This document shows, one piece after another, positions 11,814-22,300 of a stretch of DNA of 64,000 nt (its first letter is position 1; every line of letters begins with the position of its first letter). The notes under the pieces are model-generated. The model was not told the DNA's origin. It ran no database searches and saw only the letters and a program-made list of their open reading frames with translations. The position numbers were made by a program, and so were the translations under genes. The DNA lies in the NCBI GenBank assembly GCA_001598975.1, contig BBXU01000149.1, positions 1-64,000 on the forward strand, written 5' to 3'. This stretch comes from Parachlorella kessleri. Taxonomy: Eukaryota > Chlorophyta > Trebouxiophyceae > Chlorellales > Chlorellaceae.

Positions 11814-12665
11814 TTACCACAAGACACCACCACCCGCACTCAAGAGGTGCAGCCCAAACGAGGTGCCATGCTTTAAAATCGATTGCCAAACTAAGACATA
11901 ATTAATTTGACTGGGAAAGTGGCTGAGGCATATCAGGCAAGAGGTGCTCGTACACAGCTTGCATGCGGTCTGACGCACCACAAGGTCTGCTTCTCTCCGA
12001 GCGCCTTCAGCAACTGCCGCTTTTAGCAGCAAGTCATCCAGCTGCACCAATTCTGAGGAGCTGGCTGTAGTCCCATTGAAATTGCCCTTTGTATCCTGCA
12101 TCAATGATTGATAGCCTCCCGTGTGACACCCTTGATCATCAGGCTCCACAGGCCAGCGGCAACCACATCGCATTTGGCCACTCTCATGCAGGCCACCCTT
12201 GCAGATTTTTATTACCTGCACATCTACCAGAGTCTGCAGCTGTGCTGCGAAGTGCTGCAACTCCCGAGCCAATATCTGAACCAGACGCAAGTTTTCATCT
12301 AATTGTTCGGCCAGCCTTCCAACTGACGACCTTGCTGGCAGTTGCCCCGCCAGGTAGGCGTCCAGCCTTTTGCTTGGGGCCTGCACCATACAAACATACC
12401 AACATTGTACAGTGTGCCTCAAGATACTGCAAGCGCGAGATTAATGCGATACAGGGAGCTGGGGTGCCCGCGCAACTACCTTGGCTGCTATGCGCTGCAG
12501 TACGTCAACACCAACGTTGTCCTTTGCTTGTTGGGACACCTCTAACTGTGCCAGCTGCTGCGCCAGCTGCTCCAATGTCACCCGAAACAGTTCATGGCTT
12601 CTATGATACTCCTGCAAGCAGCCACTGTAACCATCAGGCTGCCAACAGGCATCCAAGGCCACCAT
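11814..12665 (-). CDS. Small unrecognised helical (coiled-coil-like) protein
   Basis: I do not recognise a family. Three exons fit with phase-0 GT-AG introns: 12665-12480, 12380-12216 and about 12041-11814 (an alternative acceptor near 12093 also keeps phase 0). The predicted protein is about 190-210 residues. It starts MVALDACWQPDGYSG and has heptad-like helices HELFRVTLEQLAQQLAQLEV, VGRLAEQLDENLRLVQILAR and LDDLLLKAAVAEGARREADL. The last 60 residues (Cys-rich, then GVLW) look less natural, so the end may be mis-framed: a shifted frame ends in a plausible MQAVYEHLLPDMPQPLSQSN. The size and helical pattern suggest a subunit of a multi-protein complex; no function is claimed. Divergent with the DAHP synthase gene 349 bp away. 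Confidence 0.4.
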
Positions 12666-13014
12666 TGGACAGGGTCGGGCAAATGTCAGGCACCTGCACA
12701 ATTGCATTAAAGGTTGGTGGCGGGGATGTCATTACTGCCCTGAAGTGGGTCCAGAAGGTGCAGAAGGGAACTTTTCAGTTCAACAAGATCACTTCATGAA
12801 CTCAAAGCCACGCCTAAGAAGGCACAACTGGTTTAGAAGAAGGATCTGTGTAATCAGAAAACAAAATTGAGCTTTGACACGCTGAAGGTTTGCAAGAGGG
12901 CTTCAGGGGGTCTTGTGTTCTTTCTTTCTCACTGCACATCACGTGCTTCGCTCAGGACGATAGAGGGTGCACCGTGACACATGCACCGCCCTTTCTGCTG
13001 TGATTATTGCCAAG
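12666..13014. promoter_or_regulatory. Divergent promoter region, helical protein / DAHP synthase
   Basis: Only 349 bases separate the two divergent start codons, so promoters and 5' UTRs of both genes must share this stretch. A palindromic CACGTG (G-box/E-box core) is at 12940-12945, 70 bases before the DAHP synthase ATG, and a second at 13297-13302 in its first intron. Role inferred only from position. Confidence 0.4.
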
Positions 13015-16000
13015 ATGCAGACCTCCAAGCTTGGTCTGAGCGGCAGCATGCTGGCCAGCAACCCTGTGAGGACCCCGGCCATGCCAAGGAGGTGCCACAG
13101 GCGCCCGGTGGTCACCAGGGCCGTTGCGGAGCCTCCTACGGCGGTTCCTTTCCTCAGTACCGCCGATCATTTGCAGCAGTGGGCTCCCAACAGCTGGAGG
13201 AAGCTCACAGCACTGCAGCAGCCGGCCTACCCCAACCAGGTACTACAACCCCTCTGCGCCCCTACAACACTGGCTGTTCGTTTTTTCAGGCCGCATCACG
13301 TGTACAGCTAGCAACGATTGCCTTCCACCGATAGGTTTGGGCGGCTGTCCCTCCACGCGATTGGGGGTGCCAGGAAGCCAGGGGGCCTCCACAAGGCCTT
13401 TACCATTTGTTGATCAGCTGTCTAAAGGCAAGGTATACCCAAACGCCGTAAGGAGGGGAGAGGAGACTGGTTGGTGAAAATGAGCCTGTCCCTCCTACAG
13501 AGCGAGGGCTAGGCGCTTAGTGTGGGCAGGTTTAGGGCGGTAGCCTTCAAGTCCTGCCAGGGCAGCACTGATACCTGGTGCACCACCTTCCTGGCCTGCA
13601 GGACGAGGTCCGGAAGGCCTACGGCGAAATTGCTAGCTACCCGCCGCTGGTATTTGCCGGCGAGTGCCGCACTCTGCAGGAGCGGCTGGCACTGTGCGCC
13701 AGGGGCGAGGCCTTCATGCTCCAGGGTGGCGACTGTGCTGAGTCCTTCACCCAGTTCTCGGCCAACAGCATCAGGGACCTGTTCCGTGTCATCCTCCAGA
13801 TGTCGGTTGTCATGACCTTCGGCGGCGGCGTGCCGGTCGTCAAGATTGGCCGCATTGCGGGCCAGTTCGCCAAGCCGCGCTCGTCAGATATGGAGAAGCA
13901 CGGTGACATAGCATTGCCCAGCTACCGTGGGGATATCATCAACGGCCCGGAGTTCACTCCTGAGGCTCGTGTGCCGAACCCGATGCGCCTGGTCCGGGCT
14001 TACAACCAGTCTGCTGCTAGCCTCAACTTGCTGCGTGGCTTTGCTAGCGGCGGCTATGCGGCGCTGGACCGCGTGACCAAGTGGAACCTGGACTTCATGC
14101 AGGCAAGCAAGCATTTTGGGTTGTCCGATCGGGCTGTGATGGGCCTGGTGTATGTGAGGCCTGCCGCGTCTGAGCCCCGTAGGCAGGACAGGAGGGAGGT
14201 GCCTAGGGTGTGCTGCCCTTGTCCTCTCGCTGCGGGATGCTGTTGGTTATTTGCCACTAGTGTGGGCATTGAGGTGAACAGCCTGGTGAGAGCCGCTGTC
14301 TGCTTTATGTGTGATACCTGTAAGCAGGGTGGGCGTCCTCACAGTAGTGTCATTTTGCTGATGCTTCATGTTATTTCAGGAACATCAGGCACTGTGCTGG
14401 TTACACCGGGCTACGATGGAGTGCGCATGCGTGCGGGCCTGCCTGATGGCCCATCCAAAAAACATGCATGTTCCCTCTCCTGCAGAACTCTGACGAGGGC
14501 AAGGCCTACCTGGACCTTGCCAAGCGCGTGGATGAGGCCATTCAGTTCATGATGGCCTGCGGCATGGACAAGAACTCGCCTATTTTCAAGGAGACGGAGT
14601 TCTATGTGTCCCACGAGTGCTTGCTGATGGAGTATGAGGAGGCACTTACCAGGTGAGGGCTCAGAGGCTGCGGACGCGGGGACGGCTGGCAAGAGGAGCA
14701 GCTGTCTGTCCAGGAGATCAGGGTCTTTAGCAAGGCCTGCAGGTCTTGCGAATGGACTTAAGAAACGTGTGGGTGGAAGAGTAGGGACTGCTGCCTGAGT
14801 GGAGTCCTAGGTAACCTTGGTAATGGGTCCGGCCTCATGTTGCTGTTCATGATGCACCCTGTGGGCACTCTCCTGGGATGGCAGCAGTGCATCGAGGGGT
14901 GCTGTGCAAGCTTACATGGTGATGTGCCTGCCCTGCAGGGAGGACAGCACTACCGGGCTGTGGTACGGCTGCAGCGGCCACTTCTTGTGGTGCGGCGAAC
15001 GCACGCGGCAACTCAATAACTCACATGTAGAGTTCATGCGCGGGCTTGGGAACCCAATTGGTGTCAAGGTGAGCTGCGGGAGGCCTGCGGGGATGGATGA
15101 GTGTGTAGTGGAAGGTGCCCTTGCGGCTGGCACACTGTTGCCGGCTGCGCACTCGGAGCACCGGAGGTTTCACTGAGAGCTGGCTGGGGCTTTGTTTGAT
15201 TACCTTCCATGCTCGAATATCTTGCTTTCTCAGCTCTGGCTGTGATGATGATGGGGAAGCAGAAGGCTGGGGTCTCTTCTTTGGGGATCATGGTGACAAT
15301 GCCATGCCACGGCGGGATGTCGGGGTGCCAGTCTAGACTAGCCTGCAGCGCGCTGAGAGACTGCATGCAGCTGCACTCGAGGCATAGCCTGCCCTAGCCC
15401 ACGCTGGAACATAGGTACCCCCGCACACGATTATGCAGCAGAAGGTCGCTACTTGTGCAGGTTAGTGACAAGATGGACCCCTCGGAGCTGGTGGCCCTCA
15501 TAGCCACGCTGAACCCTGAGAACACGCCCGGCCGCCTGGCGGTGATTGTGCGCATGGGCGCCTCCAAGCTGCGCAAGAACATGCCAGGCCTGGTGGAGGC
15601 CGTGCAGCAGGCGGGGCAGGTGGTCACCTGGGTGTGCGACCCCATGCACGGAAACACAGGTGCATGCGCGGGGGGGGGGGGGGGGGGGGGGTGAGGTGGC
15701 GCGGCGTGGCGTGTGCTGGATGTGCTCTGTGGGCAGCAGCAGCAAAGGAACATGGAGGTAGGGTGTGTGCCTGTGGGGCCAAATTTATTTGGCGGGGAGT
15801 AGCAGGAGCTGCGACGGAAGGCTCGCAGTTTTGCTGCGCCTGTAGCATTGCGAAGGGCAGGAGGGTCTTTGTTTCCTCCCTGACAGGGCGTGCCGGGTGA
15901 AAGGGCTGCCCAGCATCAGCAACAGCATGCAGAGTTGCTCTCTAAATGAACGGGGGGAGGGGGGGGCGCATTGCTGCTGATACTTGAGGGGTTGTGAAGC

Positions 16001-16898
16001 TGCTGCCGGCTTGCGTGCTGTCCCCTGCAGAGGACTGCCAGGGCGTGAAGACACGGCGCTATGACAACATTCGCGCGGAGGTTGAGGCATTCTTTGACGT
16101 TCATGACGAGATGGGATCTGTGCCCGGCGGCCTGCACCTAGAGATGACAGGTGGGTGGACGACTGGGTGGGGAGCCCTGCATACTTCTGCAGTTCCGGCC
16201 ATGATGTTGACAAGCAGCGGTCCAAAATAGGGCAGGGTATTCTGGATGAGTTTCAGGGAAAGCAGGCCTGACCCAGCTTGCAGCAGTCTGCAATGAATGC
16301 TCTTGGGGTGGTGTTGCTATTGCACTGTCAGTGCGGGGCATCAAACTACTGAGCCATCGCTCTCTTCTTGAGAGCCCCAGTGTGTGTCGGCTGGCCTCCG
16401 CAGGTGACAACGTGACCGAGTGCCTCGGCGGTGGTGCCGGCATCTCGGAGCTGGACCTCAACTCGCGCTACCACTCGCACTGCGACCCGCGGCTGAACGC
16501 TGAGCAGGCGCTGGAGATGGCCTTCTATGCAGCCAGCAGGCTCAGGCAACGTGAGTTTGGGTTCGCTGTGAACCTGCGTCGGCGTTGGGCTGGTGCAAGG
16601 CTGAAGCAGGGTGGAAGGAGTGACCTTGCCCCAAGCGTGGCACTTGCAGTGAGGATTGCATGCAGAAATATATGTGCTTGGTGAGTGCTGTCCATCTGTG
16701 GCCGTCGTTGCCGTGCCTCTGTGGCAGCTTATGACTGCATTCCTTCGTGTATAGCATCAGGGGGGATTCTTGCAGCCTGCAGCAAGACTAGCGTAACTAG
16801 TGACCCGTCCAAACTATTTTTTTTTTGTGTTTGCAGGGAAGGAGCGACTTGCAGCTGCAGAGCAGGCGGGCCAGCTTCAGCCTGTGCTGCTGCATTGA
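13015..16898 (+). CDS. DHS: Plastid class II 3-deoxy-D-arabino-heptulosonate 7-phosphate (DAHP) synthase
   Basis: First enzyme of the shikimate pathway: joins phosphoenolpyruvate and erythrose 4-phosphate for aromatic amino-acid synthesis in the plastid. Eight exons give 516 residues: 13015-13239, 13602-14102, 14486-14652, 14939-15068, 15461-15659, 16031-16150, 16404-16550, 16837-16898; every junction is in phase. Class II landmarks are visible: [116 protein letters not shown] and [12 protein letters not shown], covering the metal-binding Cys, His, Glu and Asp positions of the family. The first 45 or so residues ([20 protein letters not shown], then Arg-rich) look like a chloroplast transit peptide. 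The intron after residue 242 has a GC donor (CAG|GCAAGC); with it the protein aligns without a gap to plant enzymes (WNLDF-MQ-NSDEG). Intron 5 holds a 22-G run. Confidence 0.95.
15670..15691 (+). repeat. Homopolymer G tract (22 G)
   Basis: Uninterrupted G run starting 11 bases after the 5' splice site of DAHP synthase intron 5. Able in principle to form G-quadruplex; also a likely site of sequencing-length error. Confidence 0.9.
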
Positions 16899-16980
16899 GT
16901 TGGCCACCTGCCAAACAGATTAACTCTCCAGCAGCTACCTGTGTTGGCATGATATGCTTGTGTTATTGGGGATTTCGGAA

Positions 16981-16985
16981 TGTAA
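16981..16985 (+). terminator. Candidate poly(A) signal TGTAA
   Basis: TGTAA 82 bases after the DAHP synthase stop codon, matching the green-algal poly(A) consensus and a short 3' UTR. Not proven by transcript data. Confidence 0.45.
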
Positions 16986-17315
16986 CCCTTGGACACATGC
17001 ATATCGGTGCATAGCTTGCATGGGTTGGGTTGGGTTGTGGGTGCGGTTAGCGTGCATCCTGCCGCGCATAGCATGGTCTAGATTTTGACGTTCGTTGCTG
17101 TATATTTAGTGGAACTTTTCTGTAGTTATTACTAGCAGTATCAAGCGCCACCCGTGGCAGCTGGTATTACCTCAATAGCCACCCAAGTTTTGCAGATGAC
17201 CCAGTTACCTGTGGACCCAGTACCTGTGGAAATCCTTGAGGGCTGAAGTTGGGAAAGCTTGAGAGCCAGACGCTCATGATGGGCATAAAACACGGATTCA
17301 ACAACATTTGCCATC

Positions 17316-17550
17316 ATGAACAAAATCCATCATCCAGCCCTGTCAGTCCAGTTTAGTCCTACCTCCTCTGAGTTCGCATTGCCTGCCAGCTTTAGCAACA
17401 ATACTGGAGAAGAAGAGAACTACTGGATCAGACCTCAGGCAAGCCCCAGAGCACAACTGCATCGCCCGTGTCACTACAGCTCGCCTTCAACTCTGTTCGC
17501 ACGACCAGCCACCTTGACTAAAAATACACACTGGAAAAGCTGGAGGGGAA
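17316..17550. repeat. Degenerate dispersed repeat, locus 2 (two copies)
   Basis: Two further copies of the family at 2205-2880. Copy one at about 17329-17390 carries CATCCAGCCCTGTCAGTCCAG and then GAGTTCGCATTGCCTGCC. Copy two at about 17465-17520 is more diverged (CTCTGTTCGCACGACCAGCC). Between them, 17421-17452 has GGATCAGACCTCAGGCAAG and CCAGAGCA, nearly identical to 2752-2780. Like locus 1, it sits between the 3' ends of two convergent genes (DAHP synthase and NOP16). Confidence 0.6.
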
Positions 17551-17670
17551 CGAAGAAACGAAAAGTCGGGAAAAGAAGTAAAGAAAAGTCAGGAGTGTGT
17601 ACAGTGGACCGCAAGATATGAATTCTCTGCAGGGTACTGCGTAGTTCGCCGGACAGCAAATCGCCTCTCA

Positions 17671-18891
17671 TCACAGCCCTTCAACTGGAACCCTGAAGTC
17701 AACGCCGCTGCCGCTCTTCCAGTAGCAGTAGCTATCTATGAGCTGCTGCAAGGTCCCCTCCGAGTGCTGCATAGGGTTGAGGGTGCGGTCCATCATCATG
17801 GCCTGCAGGCAGGCAGCACTTCAGCACGGTCGACCCACCATTCTGCTGTGCTGCTTCCAATTCCATCCCTGAAGCCATCGATGTTAGGAGCTATAGCTCG
17901 CACATATCTGGGAGAAGCGGTGTGAGACGCCCTTGGACTGCATCAAGTAAATATGTTGAAGCGGCAGTATCACGTCCGCTCTGCCTCCAAGCTTGCACCC
18001 GTCCTTATGCATTTCATCGCAAGCACATGCGGCATGCTGATAACAGGCGTCTCAAGGAGCAATCGCCTGTGGAACCCAGGTACTAGTCTTCAGCTAGGCA
18101 CACCCTGCCTCCAGGCGTGCATGGCAGCCACCACTCCTGGAGGCCGACTGTGGCCATTGCAGTCAACTCTGCTGCATCCTGCAGCCTCTTCAATCAACTA
18201 CAATTGGGATTCTACGACTCTCAGCTACTCACCCTTGTATCGTCTCCATGGACATTCAACAACCGCTGCACAATCTGCCGCTGGTGCGGCGTTAACCGCT
18301 TTGGGGGCGCCTTGCCGCTGCTCCGCTGCTCATTGCAGGCTGCCTTGAGGTCTGCAGCCACATTTCAGCAGGTGCCCACTTGCGTCTGTGCTTGAGTAGA
18401 CTTGCCAGACTGCAGCCTAGCTCGCGCACACATGTTGGGCCCAGGTGGGGGGCCTCTAGGCGCTGAACTCACCATCGTCCAGCTCAGCGGACAGCACTGC
18501 CGGGTCCTCCGCCTTTTCTTGGATGATGTCTACCCTCTTGTTACGGCCAAAGCCGGCGTTGGGGTCACGGACCAGCCCCACTTGTTGGTAGTTTGTTATC
18601 ACCGTGTCCTCAGCATCCCACTCAGCACTGCGGCATCGGTAGAGCTATTATGAGCAAGTATAGATAGAACAGTCCCCTCTCGCGTTTCCTTATACTGAGG
18701 CTTGGCACAGTGCAGGTCATTGCTTGACGACATGCATGCCAAAATCTCCACCTGGCCCCTAACTTCTTTCTGAAATCTGGCCGCTCTGCTGTGAGCTCCT
18801 CCGGCACTTTGCTCCTCCTCAGGCCCTCCTTCTTGCCCCGCTTCACAATCCTTGGCCTGTGCTTCTTTTTGCGCCGGAGGGAGCCACCCAT
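17671..18891 (-). CDS. NOP16: NOP16-like 60S ribosome biogenesis factor
   Basis: Nucleolar protein that associates with pre-60S particles during large-subunit maturation. Four exons (18891-18752, 18627-18473, 18351-18233, 17802-17671) join in phase to give 181 residues. The start MGGSLRRKKKHRPRIVKRGK matches the basic N-terminus of plant NOP16. The conserved core follows: RPDFRKKLG, SAEWDAEDTVITNYQQVGLV, RDPNAGFGRNK. The C-terminal block has PPKRLTPHQRQIVQRLLNVH and LNPMQHSEGTLQQLIDSYWK, the NOP16 end signature. The length is in the family range. It is convergent with DAHP synthase and divergent (414 bp) with WDR90. An upstream in-frame extension exists but has no homology; the MGGS start is chosen. 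Confidence 0.9.
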
Positions 18892-19305
18892 CCTGAGACC
18901 TTCACACCGCTCAGGGATGTGTTCTAGACACTGCTGAACCCCCCCAGTGGGGGAGGTTCCACCTGGGGAGGGACACCTGGCACACCAGGCGCAGCTTGGG
19001 CGCCGGCTACTGTTTCTTCCTTCGCAAGTCCAACAGCATCTCGGCCTGGTTCGCACAGTTGACACTAGAATCTAGTCCACATGCGTTGAGTCCAGGCCCC
19101 TGGTGTCTAGTGCCCAGTCAACTTGCTGCTGGCTGCCACACTGCCTGGCCGAAAGGAACTTCTGCTGACAGATAGCAACCAGGAGGTTGCAAGTTATGCA
19201 GTCGAGATGGTCTCCGCTTTAATCTGCTTCAAGCAACATCAAGTGATCTACTTGTGCCAGCCCCGCTGGTCATAGAACATCACATCAGCTTTCAGACACG
19301 AAGAC
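18892..19305. promoter_or_regulatory. Divergent promoter region, NOP16 / WDR90
   Basis: A 414-base spacer between two divergent start codons. No motif stands out by eye. The NOP16-frame open reading continues upstream to about 19065 but is Cys/Arg-rich and unlike NOP16, so it is treated as 5' UTR or promoter. Confidence 0.35.
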
Positions 19306-22300
19306 ATGGCGCCCAAAGGCGAGCTTGGGTCCTCATTTGCCTCAGTTGATATCCTCTGCTGGCTGCTCACCTAAGCTTGGCCTGAGTCCCGCCGCAGGGC
19401 CGTACACAGATATCTTCAAGCTTTGTTGTGTGGAGCAGTGGTCCCAGGGCGGGGACTTCTCCAAAGCAGGAGGTTCATTCTTGGAGGTTGATCGGGAAGT
19501 GGGCCGGCAGGTGGTCCGCTTGACCGGTTCAGTCCCAGCCGCCAACAGCCTCCAGTTGCCAAAAGCAGGCTCGCTGGGTCTTCCTGCTCGCTACTTGTAT
19601 TTTCAGCTGCAGCTGGCAGTGGGCAAGACCTATGCTATCGAAGTGCAGCTGATTACAGAGGACAAGAGCACCCAGCGCCTGACCATCAGCAACCTGTGCA
19701 AGCAGGACGACGTCAGGGTGGGTATATCCTGCTGAAAGGCCGGTTGGGGTGGACTCGCAAAAATGGGGAGGCACCCAGCGGGCCTGCAATCATGGCTAGG
19801 GGCTTCCCCGAATGCCCAAAGGACCATAGCTTGTGAAACCTGCCAGTTGTGCTCTGTGTAGCTAACCAGCCGAACCCATCATCTGCTGGTGCGGTCTATG
19901 CAGGCAAAGCGTAGTGGGGTTCATGTGTACATGCCAGCTGAGGATGATGCCTGGCTGCTGCTAGCCCTGGACCTCCAGACACTGGCAGAGCAGGGCTGTA
20001 CCTCCGCCTTTGGCAGGGTCAAATCTGTCACCCTCTGCGCAAACTTGCGCGCGAGGACGGTCTTTGCCTCCAGCTTCAAGTATGACTGGGAGGTGGGTGT
20101 CAGAAGCAAGACGATGGCAATTGTGATGTGCCCGGATGTCGCCTATTGCTGGCCTGTTGAGATTGCGAGGCGTCAGCTGCGTCAGGAGCTCTAGTACCTT
20201 CCTGCTTTTGCAGTCTCTTCCTCGCGACCTGGCCTTCACAACTTCATTTGATAGTAAGCGTGCCAAGACAGTGTGGATACCAGAGGAGCCAACCAAGGAT
20301 GTGCTGCTGCCAGCAGCCAAGCAGAAAGCTGTGTGTCCCCTTCCACCTGTTCCCAAGCAGACGGCGCCCAAGCCTGCCGTTGTGAGCCGCTTTGCACAAG
20401 CCGACAGTGATGTAAATGGCAAGGTGTCAGTGTCACTGTTGCGACGAGCGTGCTTCCAATGCCACATATGGTTCAGACGAACTGGCTCAGGTCTCGATGC
20501 TATCGATAGCATCCAGCGATGCTTGTTGCAGGAGAAGAGCCAGTATTGCAGCTCTGGCATTGATGGGAGCCGGCCAGGATCATGCGCAGATGAACTTGAA
20601 TGCCTCAGCCTTCATCCTTATGCCATTATGCACTTGCAGCATATGAGCACAATATCAGGTGCGCCCTTACCTGGGTGCCAGCCATGCACAATATTCTCAC
20701 TGTGTAAGTTAGAGTTTGCCCTTCAGGTACCAGGCCTTCTGACAGGCGTCAGCAACTCTTTTGATTCGTGTTGAACACCGAAGGCGCACGTATGCAGGGC
20801 AGTTCCAGAGGTGCGTGCTGTGGGCACAGGACGAGGTGGTGTTCTCGGCTGGAGCTGCCATTGTGGCTATGAGGGCTAGCGGCAGTCAGCGCCATCTACT
20901 GGGTCACGCTCACCCTGTAGCAGTGCTAGCCCTAGACGCAGCTGGGACTGTGCTTGTATCAGGGGAGGAGGGCAGCGGAGGTGCCATCAAGCTTTGGGAC
21001 CTCAAGAGCGGGAGCTGCATGGCCACAATGCCAGGTGCCGTGATATGTAACTCACGTTCACTGCTGCACATGAATAATGCTGCTTAAATTATAGAGCTGG
21101 TCGGAACCTCGAGTTTGGCATGTCTGTGCAATCCACTGCAGAGCACCAACTAAAGCTTGTGTCTTATGGCTGCAGGCCACAAAGGCGGCATTGTGAGCCT
21201 GGACCTGTCCCCAGATGGCAGCCACCTTGTTACCGTGGGTGTAGATGGACAAGGGAAGCAGGTGGTAGTCTTCAGCAGTGTGGCAGCCTGCAGGTGAGGG
21301 GTGCTCTTGCTCCTCACGTCTGCATAAGACAACTGCCAGGCTGCAAACATGCTTTCCTGGGTTGCTTGTGTCTCAACATGCTAGGTTTGGAATATCCTGC
21401 AGCGGCTATACTTGGGATTGGGTATGTACCTGAGGTATTCGCCCATCTTGATTTCCGCTGTTCAGGTCTGGTGGTAAAGCGGCTGAGGTAGCGCGGCACC
21501 TCACAGACTACAATATAAAATGTATCAAGTTCGTGCCCTTCGAGCCCGACAAGCTGTTGGCTTGTGGCAAGAACTCCATTCGGGTGTACAGGCGAGGGCG
21601 CGAGGGTATGATTGCATGTTGCTCTACGCACAGAAAGTCTATGTGTAGTAAGTGTTCTTTCCAAGGCTTGACACTGCGCGGGAAGGCCCTGCAGGTTGAA
21701 GGATGGTCAGCTGCGGGGGGTGTCCATTTCAATGGAGGGCGTGCAGGCACTGCGCAAGCCCTATTCCTGTGGCACACTGGCAGACCCAACAAATACAAAA
21801 GGTGTGGAACGACTGGCATGCATATGCTGAGCTTCTTGACATAGTACATTGACTGCTGCTCTGAATGTACTCAAAGCACATGTCCCTGACCTCGACTGGC
21901 AACCACCGCACTGTGCAGTTGGGGAGGTCTTTACTGACATTGGCTTTGAGCACAACCCACAACTGCTGCCTTGCGCCGCACGGCGTGTATATCTGGCCAC
22001 AATCTCTGGTGCCCTATATCAAGTTAACCCTGATCTGCGAGCTGTGGAGGCTGTGTATCAGGTGCTGCAAGGCTGGCACTTGCTGACTGCTTGGTGGTAG
22101 CTGTGGGTACTTGCCTTTATGCTGACCTGGTGCATTAGCTGCTCCTGCAACAGTGCCAGCTTGCTTAGTGAGCTATGCCAAGGCAAGACAGTGGGGAGTT
22201 TGCTATGAAACTGAGCGAGTTCAAGCCTGCTGCATTTGCATGACTTCCCGATCAACGCCATGGCTCTCAGGCATGGACTTTGCATTACGGGGTGCAGCGG

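Noticed and set aside
20416..20646. Possible extra intron at 20424 in WDR90 leading to a second frame
   Set aside because: The original frame stays open to 20658 and reaches LHPYAIMHLQHMSTISG, which fits the family before the next WD40 block.
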